Shown here piece after piece: positions 1 to 12,119 of a stretch of 64,000 nucleotides of DNA (position 1 is its first letter; every line of letters begins with the position of its first letter). The notes under the pieces were generated by a model. It searched no databases. It was not told where the DNA came from and saw only the letters and a list, made by a program, of their open reading frames with translations. Made by a program: the position numbers and the translations under genes. Origin of the DNA: Taenia hydatigena (Eukaryota; Platyhelminthes; Cestoda; Cyclophyllidea; Taeniidae); assembly GCA_036345935.2 (NCBI GenBank), contig JADWOT020000003.1, positions 15,229,901 to 15,293,900 of the forward strand, in the 5' to 3' direction.

Positions 1-2399
1 CAAGCATTAAATTCATGCTGGGCGATTCAAGACTATTTGCACGCGTTCTTTTGAAATTTTGAGGTAAAACCACATGGGTGATTTTTTTGGGAAAATGAAG
101 GATTTTACTTAATTTTCTAGCATATTTTACTGCTTCCTATTTTTAAGCGAAGCTCTTTTTGTGAATAAAAAAAAATGGAATCACCATCTTATACCAGCAT
201 TGTCATATGCGTCGGTGCTCGCCTTATATTTCCTGTACATGTCTATTTATGTTTAAATTCCTGAATGGCCAATGCGGTCATTAAAAAAAGGTGAATTTTA
301 GCTTTATTATCCTTTTTCGTCATTTAAATCAGTGAGGAGAACAGAAGTCTAAAGTGAAAGAGATGCCAGGTTTGTTAACGCAACTGCTCACCTACAAGAG
401 TAATCGTCAGTCTTATCAACATTTCTCCACTGCATCTGTGCATTACCTGTTGACCAAAATTAGTTGGCATTAAAAAAAACCATGATCACCACTTTCCATG
501 CCTCGCATGCACCGTCGACTCGGAGCATGAAAGTGACGGAGACCTGTTTCGCTAGTGGTTTATTGTCGATTAAAAGGCAATAAAAATGCAATTCTTTTGC
601 ATCTAACTCATCAGTAGCTTGTGTGTGCCGAGATGATGGTTACAATTTTCATCAAAATTTTACCGTGGAAGAACGTGTATGAAGCAAAACCTGACCGGAA
701 CTGGTGATCATGCACTGAGCATTGTTGCTCAATGACGACCAAATCGTGCATTAGGAAAAAGGCACAAAAATTTCCATCCGTCAGTAGAGGTCGAACTTCT
801 TACTGAGTTAGTAAATATTCTACTCTTAAACGGTACTTTCTTGCTTGAGGATGTTTTAAAGTTTTCTTAGGCGCATTTCTATAAAGTGCTCCTCATAGTT
901 ACTTCCATATGTGGCATTTTTAACCCTAAAATACGTGACTAAATGGTAATAGAGAATTATTGTTTGTGTTTGCTATAAAGCTTAAAGTTCCAACGGTTGT
1001 ATTCTGTACACTTTTTTTACTAGATCTGTAAACGCCATCCATGTGATTTAGAATAAGTATGCGACTGTCGTACACTGACGGCTGGCCTGGTGCTTGAAAC
1101 ACACACACATGAAAACTCGGACTTTTATTGCATTTAAAAAGGCTTCAATGATTAAATGGCCATGAAGGCTAACACCACAGCTTCATTCAAGCCTAGGTAG
1201 AATAGTTATACAGCTTGAAAAATTAGAATGATACTTTGACTACCTGAACGAACCTAACAACGAGACAGATCTTGTGGTTGTCAACACGGCGACAATTAAA
1301 GCCTCCTTAACAGCTTATATGTCCAGTTAGCGAAATTATGCCACTGAATCCTAACAATATTTTTGGTAACGGCAGCTACGTGACAGACCGGGGGCGTGTC
1401 AGTCCCAGAAGGAACTAACCTCAATAGCCTACAAAACCTCGTGGCACCGATCAAGTGCAAATGCCATTTCACACACACACACACACTTCCTATTATAAGG
1501 GTCACAATTAGAAGTGAGAGAGATGAACCCTTTGCAATGCCGCTTTTGAAGCAAAAATACGCTGAATGACAACATTTAACTAATGATTGGTGAGTGCTTA
1601 CCGATATGAACACCTGTCGAGCAGATGGCTAGGGCTACATGTCCGTTCGTGTTTGTTCACGTAGGAATTGCTTATCTAACTACTGATTGTCATTTTGGAG
1701 CTTCGCCAATTCTCATCCAGTCCGGGTCTGCCCAACTGGCTGCTTATTATTATTTTTTGCCATTGTATGCAAATTGAAATATTTATTTTTAATCCGATAG
1801 GCTTGAAATTTATGACGAGTTTCGTTTACTAATTTATGCAATCTTAAAGGTGTTCGACACCGGCATGCTTCAAATTTCACTTCCTCCCGCTCAACACTTG
1901 ATCAGTTCCCGAAGAGGGAGCACATGAACCTCCTGACCCAGGCGATGATAGAGAAGTGAATTCACGCAATGTGAAGGTGATACAAATTTAATACTGAAAT
2001 TAATGACTACATGAGTCCCACAAGACAGCTGTGGAGACGAGTGGGTCTAGATTAAAATATTCACGACTCCACCCATGCTCTCTGGGTCTGGATTAGTAAC
2101 GACCGGGCTAAATACACACAAACAATGCGATTCTAACATGTTGCAAAGATTTTAGCATTTTATTTAGTTACTTCGATTTTCTTTTTAAATCAATTCTTTA
2201 AGTAATCCGGTGTGAGACGACATTTAATCGGGTTTGACTTTTCATGGGGGTAATTGGGCCTCGTTTGAAGCTCAAATTATTTATTTGTCATTGATCATGA
2301 CAAAATGAACAACTTTGTTAAGGGAAATGCCTAACATTGGCTTAGAGACAATGTAAGTTTAACTGAAGTCGGACAAAGCATTCAAAAATAATGGCTTAC
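1..2399. other. probable Kv2 channel intron, no exon found
   Basis: On the minus strand this lies directly downstream of the splice donor that ends the Kv2 T1 exon, so it is most likely intron. I looked for transmembrane-coding exons (S1-S6) on the minus strand and found none; the remaining channel exons are probably beyond the left edge. Short CA runs occur near 1100 and 1470-1487. The longest open frame (1296-1613) is hydrophobic but resembles nothing I recognise. Confidence 0.5.
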
Positions 2400-3239
2400 T
2401 CTAGCGGCTGAGGAAGTTTGAGGTTTTTCAAGAATGTCCCACAACTTTTTTCGGTAGATGGCGCATTTGTTATCTCCAAAGTACTCGTCGTCCATCTCCT
2501 GCATGAAAATTTCGTTCACCTTTTTCATCTCGTCCTCAACGTGCTCCTTCTTCTGATAGTACCTGCTCAGACAGCAGGGGTCCATGTTGTGGTCTTCAAT
2601 ACCCCAGTAAATAAGATCACTGTGATATGCAAGGATACATATATCATCCATCGTGTGAAGATGGCCTGTGCGATACATATTTAGCACACAACCGAAGGTT
2701 TGTGGGTGGCGGTCAAAGAAGTACTCATTGGTGTTGATATTGTAATCGTCACACAGCTGCATAATGTCCTGATGCGTCACAGCGTAACGCAGGCGGCCCA
2801 ACCGCGAGTGGGGTATCCTATCTAGAGTTTTCCAGAGCACCTCGTGCCTATCCCCACCAACATTCAAAATCACGCGTGTTGATTTGGCTCGACTTTTAAT
2901 TATAGCCTCACGAGTAGGCACTGGTCCATCGCATATCGGTGTAGTCAGATTTTCAAACGGACGTGGCATGAGCATGTCGAGGGTAAAGTTGATTGAGGTG
3001 TTAATACGTTTGTGAGAGCTTGGAAACATTCGAGTAGCATTTATTTTGTCAATCAGGCCTCGAAGAAGTACACGCGAATGTTTCCAAGCGTTGTGAATCT
3101 TCACACGCTGGTCACATCGACCAGGAGTCTTGAATCTGCCAACTGCGGACCTTTTCCGACGTGCGCACTGCTGGGCTTTGAGAATAAACGGAGCCATCGG
3201 AACGGGACTGGCAGTGGTTGACCAAGATGATGGCTGCAT
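2400..3239 (-). CDS. Shab: Shab-type (Kv2) voltage-gated K+ channel, exon with T1 tetramerisation domain
   Basis: This exon encodes 280 residues of a voltage-gated potassium channel subunit of the Kv2/Shab class. The cytoplasmic T1 domain, which sets subunit assembly, starts at about residue 120 with RVILNVGGDRHEVLW and continues through NEYFFDRHP and YWGIEDHN. It carries the HX5CX20CC zinc-site pattern of non-Shaker Kv channels, and KKLWDILEKP is the conserved Kv2 linker before S1. The exon stops in phase 0 at a GTAAGC donor (2394-2399), just after SSAAR, where the Kv2 protein runs on toward S1. The ATG at 3239 is preceded in frame by a TAG near 3294, so it is a plausible start; an upstream exon is still possible. 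The roughly 120-residue basic N-terminus is long for Kv2. Pore and voltage-sensor exons are not in the window. Confidence 0.9.
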
Positions 3240-5161
3240 CGTGAGAAGCTCGCTAAGGTCTTTTTGGAGAATGCATTTCGCATTGTGTCGCCACTAGTGA
3301 CTCACGTCCCCAGCTGATTCCCTTGCAGGTCGGTGATTGGTCCATAGATTGCAGTTTTGCTATTTACTTGGAAGACCAATCAGGTTCGGCCAATGGTCTA
3401 ATTCAATTTAAGCGCCGTTTTTTGTGGAGGGGTGCAAGTGCAGCCGGGATGCTGAGGAAAATCAGAATTCGAGACTTACCAAAATCATCAGAAAGCATAT
3501 ACCGGCATATTGTGTAAAAATATGGCAATTTCAATTTAGGATTTTTATTAGATTTGCATGTTTTGCCTTAAAAATTCAAAATGATTAAAATAGCTCTAAT
3601 TGCCTAGCGAGCTGTTTCTCTGTTCCACTGTAATTACTCTAGCACATTGCCAAAGTTCAAATGATTAACCTATTGTCGATAAAAAGCCTACTAAGCTTGA
3701 AAACCAATGTCGAGGCCAAACGCGTTTTTGAGTTAACCATTCTACTTCTGTCGCTTATAATGTTTGTTGAAATTTTATTGTTGTTTTTGTTTTTATATTA
3801 AAGTATTACTGACTAAGAAATAGTTTACACCAATTTGCATTTGATCATTACAAAACTTTATTCTTAATTGCACATTCGCCAGCAGTCTATAAGCTGTATC
3901 CAATAAAGAAGCACTGCAATATTCATAAATGTACATTATCCTTCAGGGTCAACATTATATTTAAAAGTGTCCAGCATGGATTTGCTAAAAGTCGAAAAAT
4001 AAGAAAAAGACGACTTAATGATTTTAACCAAAAACGCTATTCGAATGGCATTATAAGCATAAATCATGTACAGTTACTCATGCCATAATGTATAAGAAAG
4101 CTTAAATCTTTTCAAATCGTAATATCACAGGGTAGCAATGATACTACTTGACATTTTGAATTCGACTTTATAATAATGCACCGTCGCCAGTAAAACAGCA
4201 ATAGAAAAGGCGTATTAAAAAGCGTCGGAAGCATATAAGAAGAATGGCTCTGTCTTAGAATGAATCTAGGCCGTGATGAGCCGGAGTAACATGGGCGAAC
4301 ACACATCGCTAACGAGTAGAAGGGTATTGGCGCAGTATGAAGGATTTGTCGTAAAAAAGAAAGCATAACCACCGCAGAACAAAAGGGTCACGTCGTTAAA
4401 TATGTCGCTAGGCTTAATACAAAATCACCACCCAATGAAAAAATTGAATACGTCATACAATAAAAAGAATTTGATCAGGTGTTGTATGACTTCAAATGCA
4501 ACCTAAAATGCACAAAATTGCGTTGGAGTTGGTGGATGGAAAAAGTTTTAAAGCAGATACATCGGTGTTAGTGCTCAAGTGTGTGGCAAATGCATCTTTA
4601 AGTAAATCAGTGTTCCTACAATAAATACGAACGATCATGTCCAGTCACTACTTTGGAGCAAACCGCATAAACAAACTACTTTTCACGCCATTTAATTGAA
4701 CTACAAATAGCATACAAGTTTCGTTCATGGACTTTTAAAACCCCTGAGTGGCAATGCTAAGACATACTTTGGTTTTCTCTAGCTGAACTTTAAAAAGGCA
4801 TAAGCAAGAATGAACTTGCCAAATCTTCCATGATAAATGACTAGTGTTGTATGCTATTACAGTAAAAATATTCACATGGCATTGCACTTTACTTAGACCA
4901 TGGAAGCAATCTCTCACAGGATTTTCATTATTGACGGGATTTATTCATGATTGACACTCCTGGATGGTTTAGTAGTTGGAATGCATGTGGAGTAGAGGGA
5001 AAGTGGGATCTTCTACCTCCTTTGATAGGTACAAATAACCTACCAAGGCAAAATTATTTTAGAATGGTTTCATCCAATAATTGACGGAATAATCACAAGC
5101 ATCCTCTATTTTCGCAAAATATTCAGTAAAAGAATTGGCAAAAGAAAGGTGAAGCAGTATT
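3240..5161. other. non-coding flank upstream of Kv2 exon
   Basis: No coding exon, RNA gene or repeat family member was recognised. On the minus strand it may hold the 5' UTR, promoter or first intron of the Kv2 gene; an in-frame TAG sits about 55 nt upstream of the proposed ATG. Composition is AT-rich and unremarkable. Confidence 0.4.
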
Positions 5162-6065
5162 TGTAATTTTTTGTTTGTTGGAAAAACCGGTTTCGGCCAA
5201 GGTCACAGAGGTGGCCGTACAGCCCGAGCTGCGTGGGCTGGTCTCCGGGCCATGCCAGCAGCCTATTTCCCTCTGTCCGTTGAGTATATATATGTTCTAC
5301 CTTAGCATTCTGCCTTCTTTTGCTTTCGAGGGAGCCTCGGGACGCTACATTGGTGGCAGCGGAAAGCGGACCCGACTCTATAGGGTTTTCATCCCGATCT
5401 CTACCACCTGCGGCATGTTGTAGCGGTGCGAAAGAAGAGCATGTGCTACGGATGGGCCACGAACGACGTCCACCTCCGGCATCTACCCCTTCTCCGTGTT
5501 CTACAAGAAAGCTATCAACAACTGAAGCGACACTAGCCATGGACCATCTGGAAAGTTTCGTTTCGCCTATTACCCCTAATATCTACTTGCTTAAGGAGAT
5601 CGGCGTGCTAACACCCCCCTACGGCCATACTGATGGTCGGCAGAACCTCTTATTCTGAATTCCTGTTCCCAAGCCAAACGCAACTGGAAGTGCGATGCAC
5701 TGCCAAGAGGGATCACTGACGTTGGTGTCAAGCATCGCCTCAATCGCATCGAATGTCGGCGACTGGCATGGTTAGCTCATGGGTGCTTCTTGCAGTACTG
5801 AGTATGTTGTGATGGCTGACGCGGGAGATGTACCGAGGGGTGCGTCGGGGACGACGGTCGAAAGAGGAGAGGGGCAATGTGGTACTTTGTTTGTTGTAAC
5901 TACCGGTTTTGGTGAAGGTCACAGGAGTGGCCGTGCTGCCCTAGCTGCGTGGGCTGGCCTCTGGGCCATGCCGGCAGCCTATTTCCCTCTGTTCGTTGAA
6001 TATATGCATATTCTACCCTACCATTCTGCCTTCTTTTGCCTTCGATGGAGCCTCGGGACGCTGCA
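5162..6065 (+). mobile_element. TRIM-like LTR element, complete copy 1
   Basis: A 904 bp element bounded by two 188 bp LTRs (5162-5349 and 5878-6065) that start TGTA/TGTG and end CTACA/CTGCA. A perfect 5 bp target-site duplication, GTATT, flanks it (5157-5161 and 6066-6070). One base after the 5' LTR comes a candidate primer-binding site, TGGTGGCAGCGG (5351-5362); the matching tRNA was not assigned. A polypurine tract (5860-5874) ends three bases before the 3' LTR. The internal region is only 528 bp and encodes no gag, protease, RT or integrase. Size and layout match terminal-repeat retrotransposons in miniature, which are moved by enzymes of other LTR elements. An AT-rich TATATATA-type stretch in each LTR could be the promoter. 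Confidence 0.9.
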
Positions 6066-7083
6066 GTATTTAGTGCATGTTTTAAATAAAATGAAATGAA
6101 AACCGGAAGTGAACCAACCAACCAAACCAGGTTGTCCATAAATAATAATGCCATGTTGGATTCACCTAAAACAAATCTCAATGTCTATCTCATTTGCATT
6201 TATCTTTCTTAAAAATATAACATTTGAGATGGTGGATATTTGATAAAAGATAAATTTACTGTTCCCGCAGTGGATTTACTCGACGTGCTGAGTTGATAGA
6301 TGCAGGATTTTTGAAGCGGTTTTGAGTCTTACCGAACCTCACGTACTTCTTCCTCTAAATGCGCTGCTTAGCTTTATGACTTAAGATGATACTATTTTAT
6401 ATCCATAGTTACCGAAAATGTAACATTAAAATATGAATTAGATTAGCAAAATTATTTTAATGCACCTCTTAACCCTGTTTTAATTTCAATTTCACATTCT
6501 ATCTTTACCAGCTCTGCAATTTTGGAGGGCGCGAAAGCTGAACATTAAAAAAATTTTGGTCGCGACTTTAACTTGCGTCCTTGTTTCTAATTTACTTCGG
6601 CTTATGCTTTCCTTCTGTCATGCGACATATTTCTTATTAACATTTTATGAATGAGGCTTATGAAACCAATTTTTGCATTTAACCAAGGTGGACGGAAAGC
6701 GTTCAACTGGGGAAGTATAAATAAAAAAGCTAGCGGGTCTCTTTGCCTATTTTATTTTCCTCTTTATTTTCTATTAACCTAGTGAGCCATGCTATAGCTC
6801 TTGAATAGTGAACAAAGTAACAGGGACTTAACTGTGTTTTAATGTTACATTGAGGCAATAAAATGGAAGCGTGTCGTAAGGATCGCTCAATGCTAAATTC
6901 GTGGGGCAATAAGCATCCGAAGGCATGGTTTGGAAAAAGGAACAAATTAATCCGCATATCCGAGGGGTTAAGTAGGCCCGCAGTTAAAATACTACTAGCT
7001 AACATGGACTATAGATTGAAATACATTTAGAACTGTGGAATGCGTCTCATATCACTAACACCATTAGATATTAGCATGGACAC
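6066..7083. other. inter-element spacer, nothing recognised
   Basis: An AT-rich stretch between two oppositely oriented TRIM copies. No conserved coding exon or RNA gene was seen. The 91-codon minus-strand frame at 6730-7005 shows no family resemblance. Confidence 0.4.
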
Positions 7084-7135
7084 TGTAGCGTCTCGAGGCT
7101 CCCTCGAAGGCAAACGAAGGCAGAATGCTAGGGTA

Positions 7136-7186
<51 letters not shown>

Positions 7187-8018
7187 ACGGACAGAGGGAA
7201 GTAGGCTGCTGGCATGGCCCGGAGGCCAGCCCACGCAGCTAGGGCAGTACGGCCACCTCTGTGACCTTGACAGAAACCAAGAGTTCCAACAAATAAAGTA
7301 CTACATTGTCCCTCTCCTCTTTCGACTGTCGTCCCCGACGCGCCCCTCGGTACACCCTCCGCGTCGGCCATCACAACATACTCAGTGCTGCAACAAGCAC
7401 CCACGAGCTAACCATGCCAGTCGCCGACATTCGACACGATTGAGGCGATGTTTGACACCAACGTCAGTGATCCCTCTTCACAGTGCATTGCACTTCGAGT
7501 TTCGTTTGGCTTGGGAACAGAAGTTCAGAATGAGTGGTTCTGCCGACCATCAGTATGTCCGTAGGGAGGCGTTAGCACGTCGATATCCTTAAGCAAGCAT
7601 AATAGGGGTAATCTTTGCAACGAATCTTTCCAGGTGGTCCATGGCTGGTGTCGCTTCAGTTGTTGATAGCTTTCTTGTAGAACACGGAGAGGGAGTAGAG
7701 GCCGGAGGTGGACGTCGTTCGTGGCCCATCCGAAGCATATGCACTTTTTTTTGCACCGCTGCAACATGCCGCAGGCGGTAGAGATCGGGATAGTAACCCT
7801 ATAGAGTCGGGTCCGCTTTCCGCTGCCACCAATGTAGCGTCCCGAGGCTGCCTCGAAGGCAAAAGAAGACAGAATGCTAGGGTAGAATATGTATATACAC
7901 CGGACAGAAGGAAATAGGCTGCTGGCACGGCCTGGAGGCCATACCACGCAGTTAGGGCAGTACGGCCACCGCTGTGACCTTGACCGAAACCACGAGTTCC
8001 AACAAACAAAGCACTACA
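7084..8018 (-). mobile_element. TRIM-like LTR element, complete copy 2
   Basis: A minus-strand copy of the same family, 935 bp, with LTRs at 7084-7305 and 7833-8018. ACAC sits directly outside both ends, consistent with a 4 bp target-site duplication. The left LTR (3' in element orientation) is longer, 222 bp, because its AT-rich box has grown into an (AT)n microsatellite. The internal region aligns along its length with copy 1, including the polypurine tract beside the 3' LTR (seen as the CCCTCTCCTCTTTC run after 7305) and the post-LTR TGGTGGCAGCGG motif. No protein-coding capacity. Confidence 0.88.
7138..7184. repeat. (AT)n microsatellite inside a TRIM LTR
   Basis: About 47 bp of uninterrupted AT dinucleotides, located exactly where other LTR copies have a short TATATATA box. 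It appears to be slippage expansion of that box after insertion. A shorter expansion of the same site is visible near 63588-63606. Confidence 0.95.
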
Positions 8019-9819
8019 ACACCACAAGATTTTAGAGTGTTTTTTTTATGTATATCTACAATAAAAGTAGCAACAGGTCAATCAGAAAAGTTATACTTGT
8101 GAGAGTAAGGTATTAATTTAGTAAGTTCTACTTATTGTAACAAATATTATCCCTCAAATCCTCGTATGTAAGATAGCCTTTTCATTTTCTCAAAGAAAGA
8201 TACATTAAAGCATTTCGCATGGATATCATAAGCCTTTATTCAGAAATAAGAATCATTGTAGAGGAAAATTTACCAGAAAAGTAGGATTTTAAAGCAGTCA
8301 CATGCATGCTAACAAACTCATGTTGGAAGTTAAAACTTCATATGCAAGTTTCAATGCACACAGCCTCGTCGGGCTGTAATTTGTCTTCTGCAGTAAGCTC
8401 TGCACATTAATTCTTGAAATGACAGGAATGGGAAATCTGCATCCCCTTGCCTTGGGATAAAGTCGGTGCACGGAGATCGACTGGAATTATCCTTTTTAAT
8501 TATTTATTCATAAGCATGAGTCGTGCTCACATAAAGTTTTTTCGGAGATCTGAAGTGAATCCGTTTGGGTAGTTCAAGTGGTTGAGCTTTGCTTTCCCTT
8601 TTATCAAATGAAACGACGATCGGACCATAGATAAAATTAACATCAGGAGATTAATTGGATGTCAAAATTTTTCCGCTTAATGCATCACAAATGGCGCTAA
8701 TTTTAGCGACTTCCTATATTTGGATTATGTTCCTCTCAAAACAAACTTAAGTTTTGAAAAGATACTTCTATTAAGCACTGCTTCTGGATTTTTTGTCCAA
8801 GCATTTGACGACTCTACATATTTGGCTACTGAATTTTTGAACCAAACACACGTAACTTCTTGTCCTTTTAATTTATTTCACAGAAAACCAAATAGCTAAT
8901 TTAGGGTAGTAAAGGCGAATTTGAAGCTGTGAAACACAATAATAGGCGTTGAGATATAGAATTAGCGCATATCTGTACAGTATTTGATTCGCCTCACCAA
9001 AGATCATAACAGCGCAATTCCGATGGAACTACTGCGCAGATACTTTTTTTTTATTTAAAACTGGGATCCTCTCATTATGATCAGATAATACGAAATTCTC
9101 ACATTTCAAAATAAGTGAAGAAATTACTTAAAACGTAGCTTTGGTTTTAAGGAAATGAAGCGTCGACCTTATTTCGTGGATCACACCAAATGCCAGGTAA
9201 TCAGGTATTAAAGCCTAGTGCACACGTGCATGCTAACATTTAAACTTGCTTTTAGCATTTGTGTTTTTAAGAAATATTTCCACTTCTTTAGAGTCCGCGA
9301 ACTGCTACACACTTTACACTTTCTAAGTTTTCGACATTTGTTCTGCAACTTTCTCGCCGATTTAATAATGTGCGATTTTAGAGTTTAAACTTATTTTTTT
9401 AAGCTACAATAGTGAAATTCATGAAATATGATCAAAAAATGATCCATAGATCGTTAATTCATCGAGCTTCACACCATTCTTTAATGATAACATCCGTATG
9501 ATTAAATGACAGGATCACATATGCTTACCTTTTGTAAATTTGCTATTTCCTTAGTTGCTGGAAACACCTTACCATGTACCAAAGCGATATATTTGTGTTT
9601 TTTCCTCATTTTTATAATTGTCATAACGAATATTACGCTAATCCTTTTTACAGCAAAGTGCTTCATGACTTTGTCGAAAAATTCCACAATTCTAACCAAA
9701 TTACTGATCATTTATTTGAGTAATTTAAAAATAAAATCAACAAGCCAGTGCCAAATATGTATTTTTCACGCAAGAGGAGGATTAATGCCACTAATGGCGT
9801 GCAAAATGGCTATTTAAGT
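8019..9819. other. non-coding spacer, nothing recognised
   Basis: AT-rich DNA with no splice-supported exon and no RNA gene recognised. The overlapping open frames around 9502-9817 are low-complexity hydrophobic and unlike any family I know. Confidence 0.4.
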
Positions 9820-10870
9820 TCCCATGACTCAAACCGAGAGCTATACAAACAACTAACATACTGCATAAGTCCTCTCTTCTTTTCAGCGTCCTCCTCGATG
9901 CCCTCCTTGATCAATCTCTTACTTTAGCCATCACAACATAGCCGGTGCTGCAAGTGAATACCAAAAAGCCCGCCGTGTCAGCCATCAAGTTTCTATGCAG
10001 CCTAGGGGACACTCTAACGCAATGCGACTAAACCCTCTCGGTGATTCCACTGAATCTTGAGCTTAGGCCATTTTGAGAAGGGGATTCAGGGATGAACTAT
10101 GTGTCGACCGTTACTTGTGTCCATGGTTAGACTTTGGAATGCTAGCCCGGGCGCAGACTTACGGAAGAGAGCATGGGGTTTAACACAGTACCGTAAGGGT
10201 GAGGTTTCACGTCTGTCCACAGTGCCGACATCTTTCTGCGAGTATGGCAGGCAATCTCGGTAGCAAAAATTATTCCAACTGGTTCACGGCTAGTGTCGCT
10301 TCCGTTATTAATAGCCATAGGTAGACGTCATTCTCAGCCCTCCTGTTATGAGTCGTCAGTGAACTCCTCATTCATGGCATAAACACTGATTCTGCTTCAG
10401 TATTAGAACTCGGGGTGGAAGTCCTTTGTGATCGGGTCCGCCTTCCCCACCCACCAATGGAGCACCTTGAGACTTCTCCGAGGACGAAAGAAGGCGTAAT
10501 ACTTGCGTAATACTTATATTCTTTAAATGTGCTTTGTAGGCGAGAGGCGGAAAAGCAATTTGAACCTCGTGGCGGAGCGGCGTGGAGACTCGCAAGAACG
10601 TGACTGTTCCCCGGCCTGAATCCCACATCTTGCCTAGCTGTATAATTTTCACCCTCTATAATAAAGATGTCAAAACATGCTCAGGCTTCTACTGACAAGG
10701 GTGGCCAGAAGAGAGCGGAGGAGCCCTCTACAACTTGGGCAGAACATATGCATTTGGCGAGCAGAAGGGATTGAGGCTACTGGTACGGCACAGAGGCAGT
10801 CCGCCTACGAAGACGAAACGGTTGGCCAAATACCAATAACCGAAACTAAGAGCTATACAAACTTTAAACG
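9820..10870 (-). mobile_element. older, diverged TRIM-family copy
   Basis: Blocks from here align in order with the minus-strand TRIM consensus but with many changes. These are an LTR tail (AGAGCTATACAAACAA near 9830), the internal block with GCCATCACAACATAGCCGGTGCTGCAAG-like sequence (about 9920-9950), the GGCTAGTGTCGCTTC-type block (about 10288-10310), the CCACCAATGGAGCACCTTGAG junction where internal sequence meets LTR (about 10450-10475), and a second LTR body ending near 10860. About 200 bp between 10510 and 10715 does not fit and may be an insertion. Edges are approximate. It appears to be an ancient copy or a related subfamily; the old LTR at 18.04-18.41 kb shares its diagnostic GACTTCTCC variant. 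Confidence 0.6.
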
Positions 10871-12119
10871 TGTTGCAGAAATGTTATGCGTAGGGTTTCA
10901 TGATTGGCGGTTGCCACTCTGTACAGCTAAGCATGCAATCTCCGGCGCCAAGAAACACTATGCATTTCTCTCAACTAATTCAAACTGACTTTTAAAAAAA
11001 TATCAATTGCTTAGGGGCATACATATTTAGGTCTTTCTGTCTTTAAATTTTTTTCTGAGTGGACATTGGCGGATGAACATAAATAATAGCTTTTGCAATT
11101 GTTAATCATTCAAGACACAGGAAATAAGGCTAACAACTTATAGTGTTGCAGATGAAATTCATAAAGGAAATTAGCTTTGCATAGACTACACCTCTGTAGG
11201 TCGACGCTCGATAAGTAGGCGGCTAAAGTGAAGTCTAGAGTTCGGCTTTTGGTTCATGACACTAATTGTCTGCAACCTAAGTTTAGAAAAGTAAAACTTA
11301 TTTGCAAAGTCTTCCCACGTTTTGGTAAATTTAAAATTCAGCCTGTGAGTATGTATCAATTTTTAGCACTCTTTTACAAAATAAATACATACACCGAAGT
11401 CTTTTCTCATATCCGTGTATTTGGCTGTCTCTAATTAGGCTTTTTAAAATTATTTTGTAATAGTTTACCCCAGTTATAGGAGTTATGCACTTCTAAGTGT
11501 GCAGATAAAAGATGTTGACAAAAAGATTCATTAAAAAAATTCATGGCCAAATATGCATACTTTCCCAATTTTCAAATTGCGTGTAAATCAAAAAGTTGTA
11601 ATATTTCGTTTCAATATTCACAGTGCGCGTTGTCAACACTCGTCCATTCACTATACTTAACGCTTTTCTCAATGATTTCAAGTGCATTGCTACTGATAAG
11701 CGACAAGTAGTACGGTGCTGAATAGCAAAAAAACAGGTGCAAAAAGGTAATTGTAATAGGTCACGCATCTCGAATAAAATACCATACCAACCATTGTCAA
11801 CAATGGAAATAAATGTTTATGGATGCGCCAGTTCTATCTAAAAACAATAAATCTAGATGTGCAAAAAAAATCAAAAATATTCGAGTCAGTACTGTTTAAG
11901 GATTATCTATCAGGCTATAGATGTGACCTTAAATTTACTAATATTTTCAATTTATTAGTCGCTAGGTCACTTCCTTTATAGAAGACGTCAACATCAGCAT
12001 AATCTGCCAAAAACAAAATAATACGTAAAAAACTACTGATGCACACCAGAATTGAAAGAAACCCATTTAACGAATAAAAGTACATTTTGAACACTCAAAT
12101 TGCTGAATATGATTAAGCC
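10871..12119. other. non-coding spacer, nothing recognised
   Basis: AT-rich sequence between the diverged LTR element and the left arm of the inverted repeat. Open frames at 11228-11434 (+) and 11541-11768 (-) show no conserved domain or splice support. Confidence 0.4.

Noticed and set aside
1296..1613. Downstream transmembrane exon of the Kv2 channel
   Set aside because: It is hydrophobic, but there is no match to S1-S6 and no splice sites in the phase required after the T1 exon.
5779..6099. Protein gene from the 106-codon frame in the TRIM copy
   Set aside because: It crosses the polypurine tract and the LTR boundary, and its open state is explained by repeated, recently copied DNA.
9502..9817. 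Overlapping hydrophobic frames as a membrane protein gene
   Set aside because: AT-rich low-complexity translation on both strands, no conserved motif, next to a decayed repeat.
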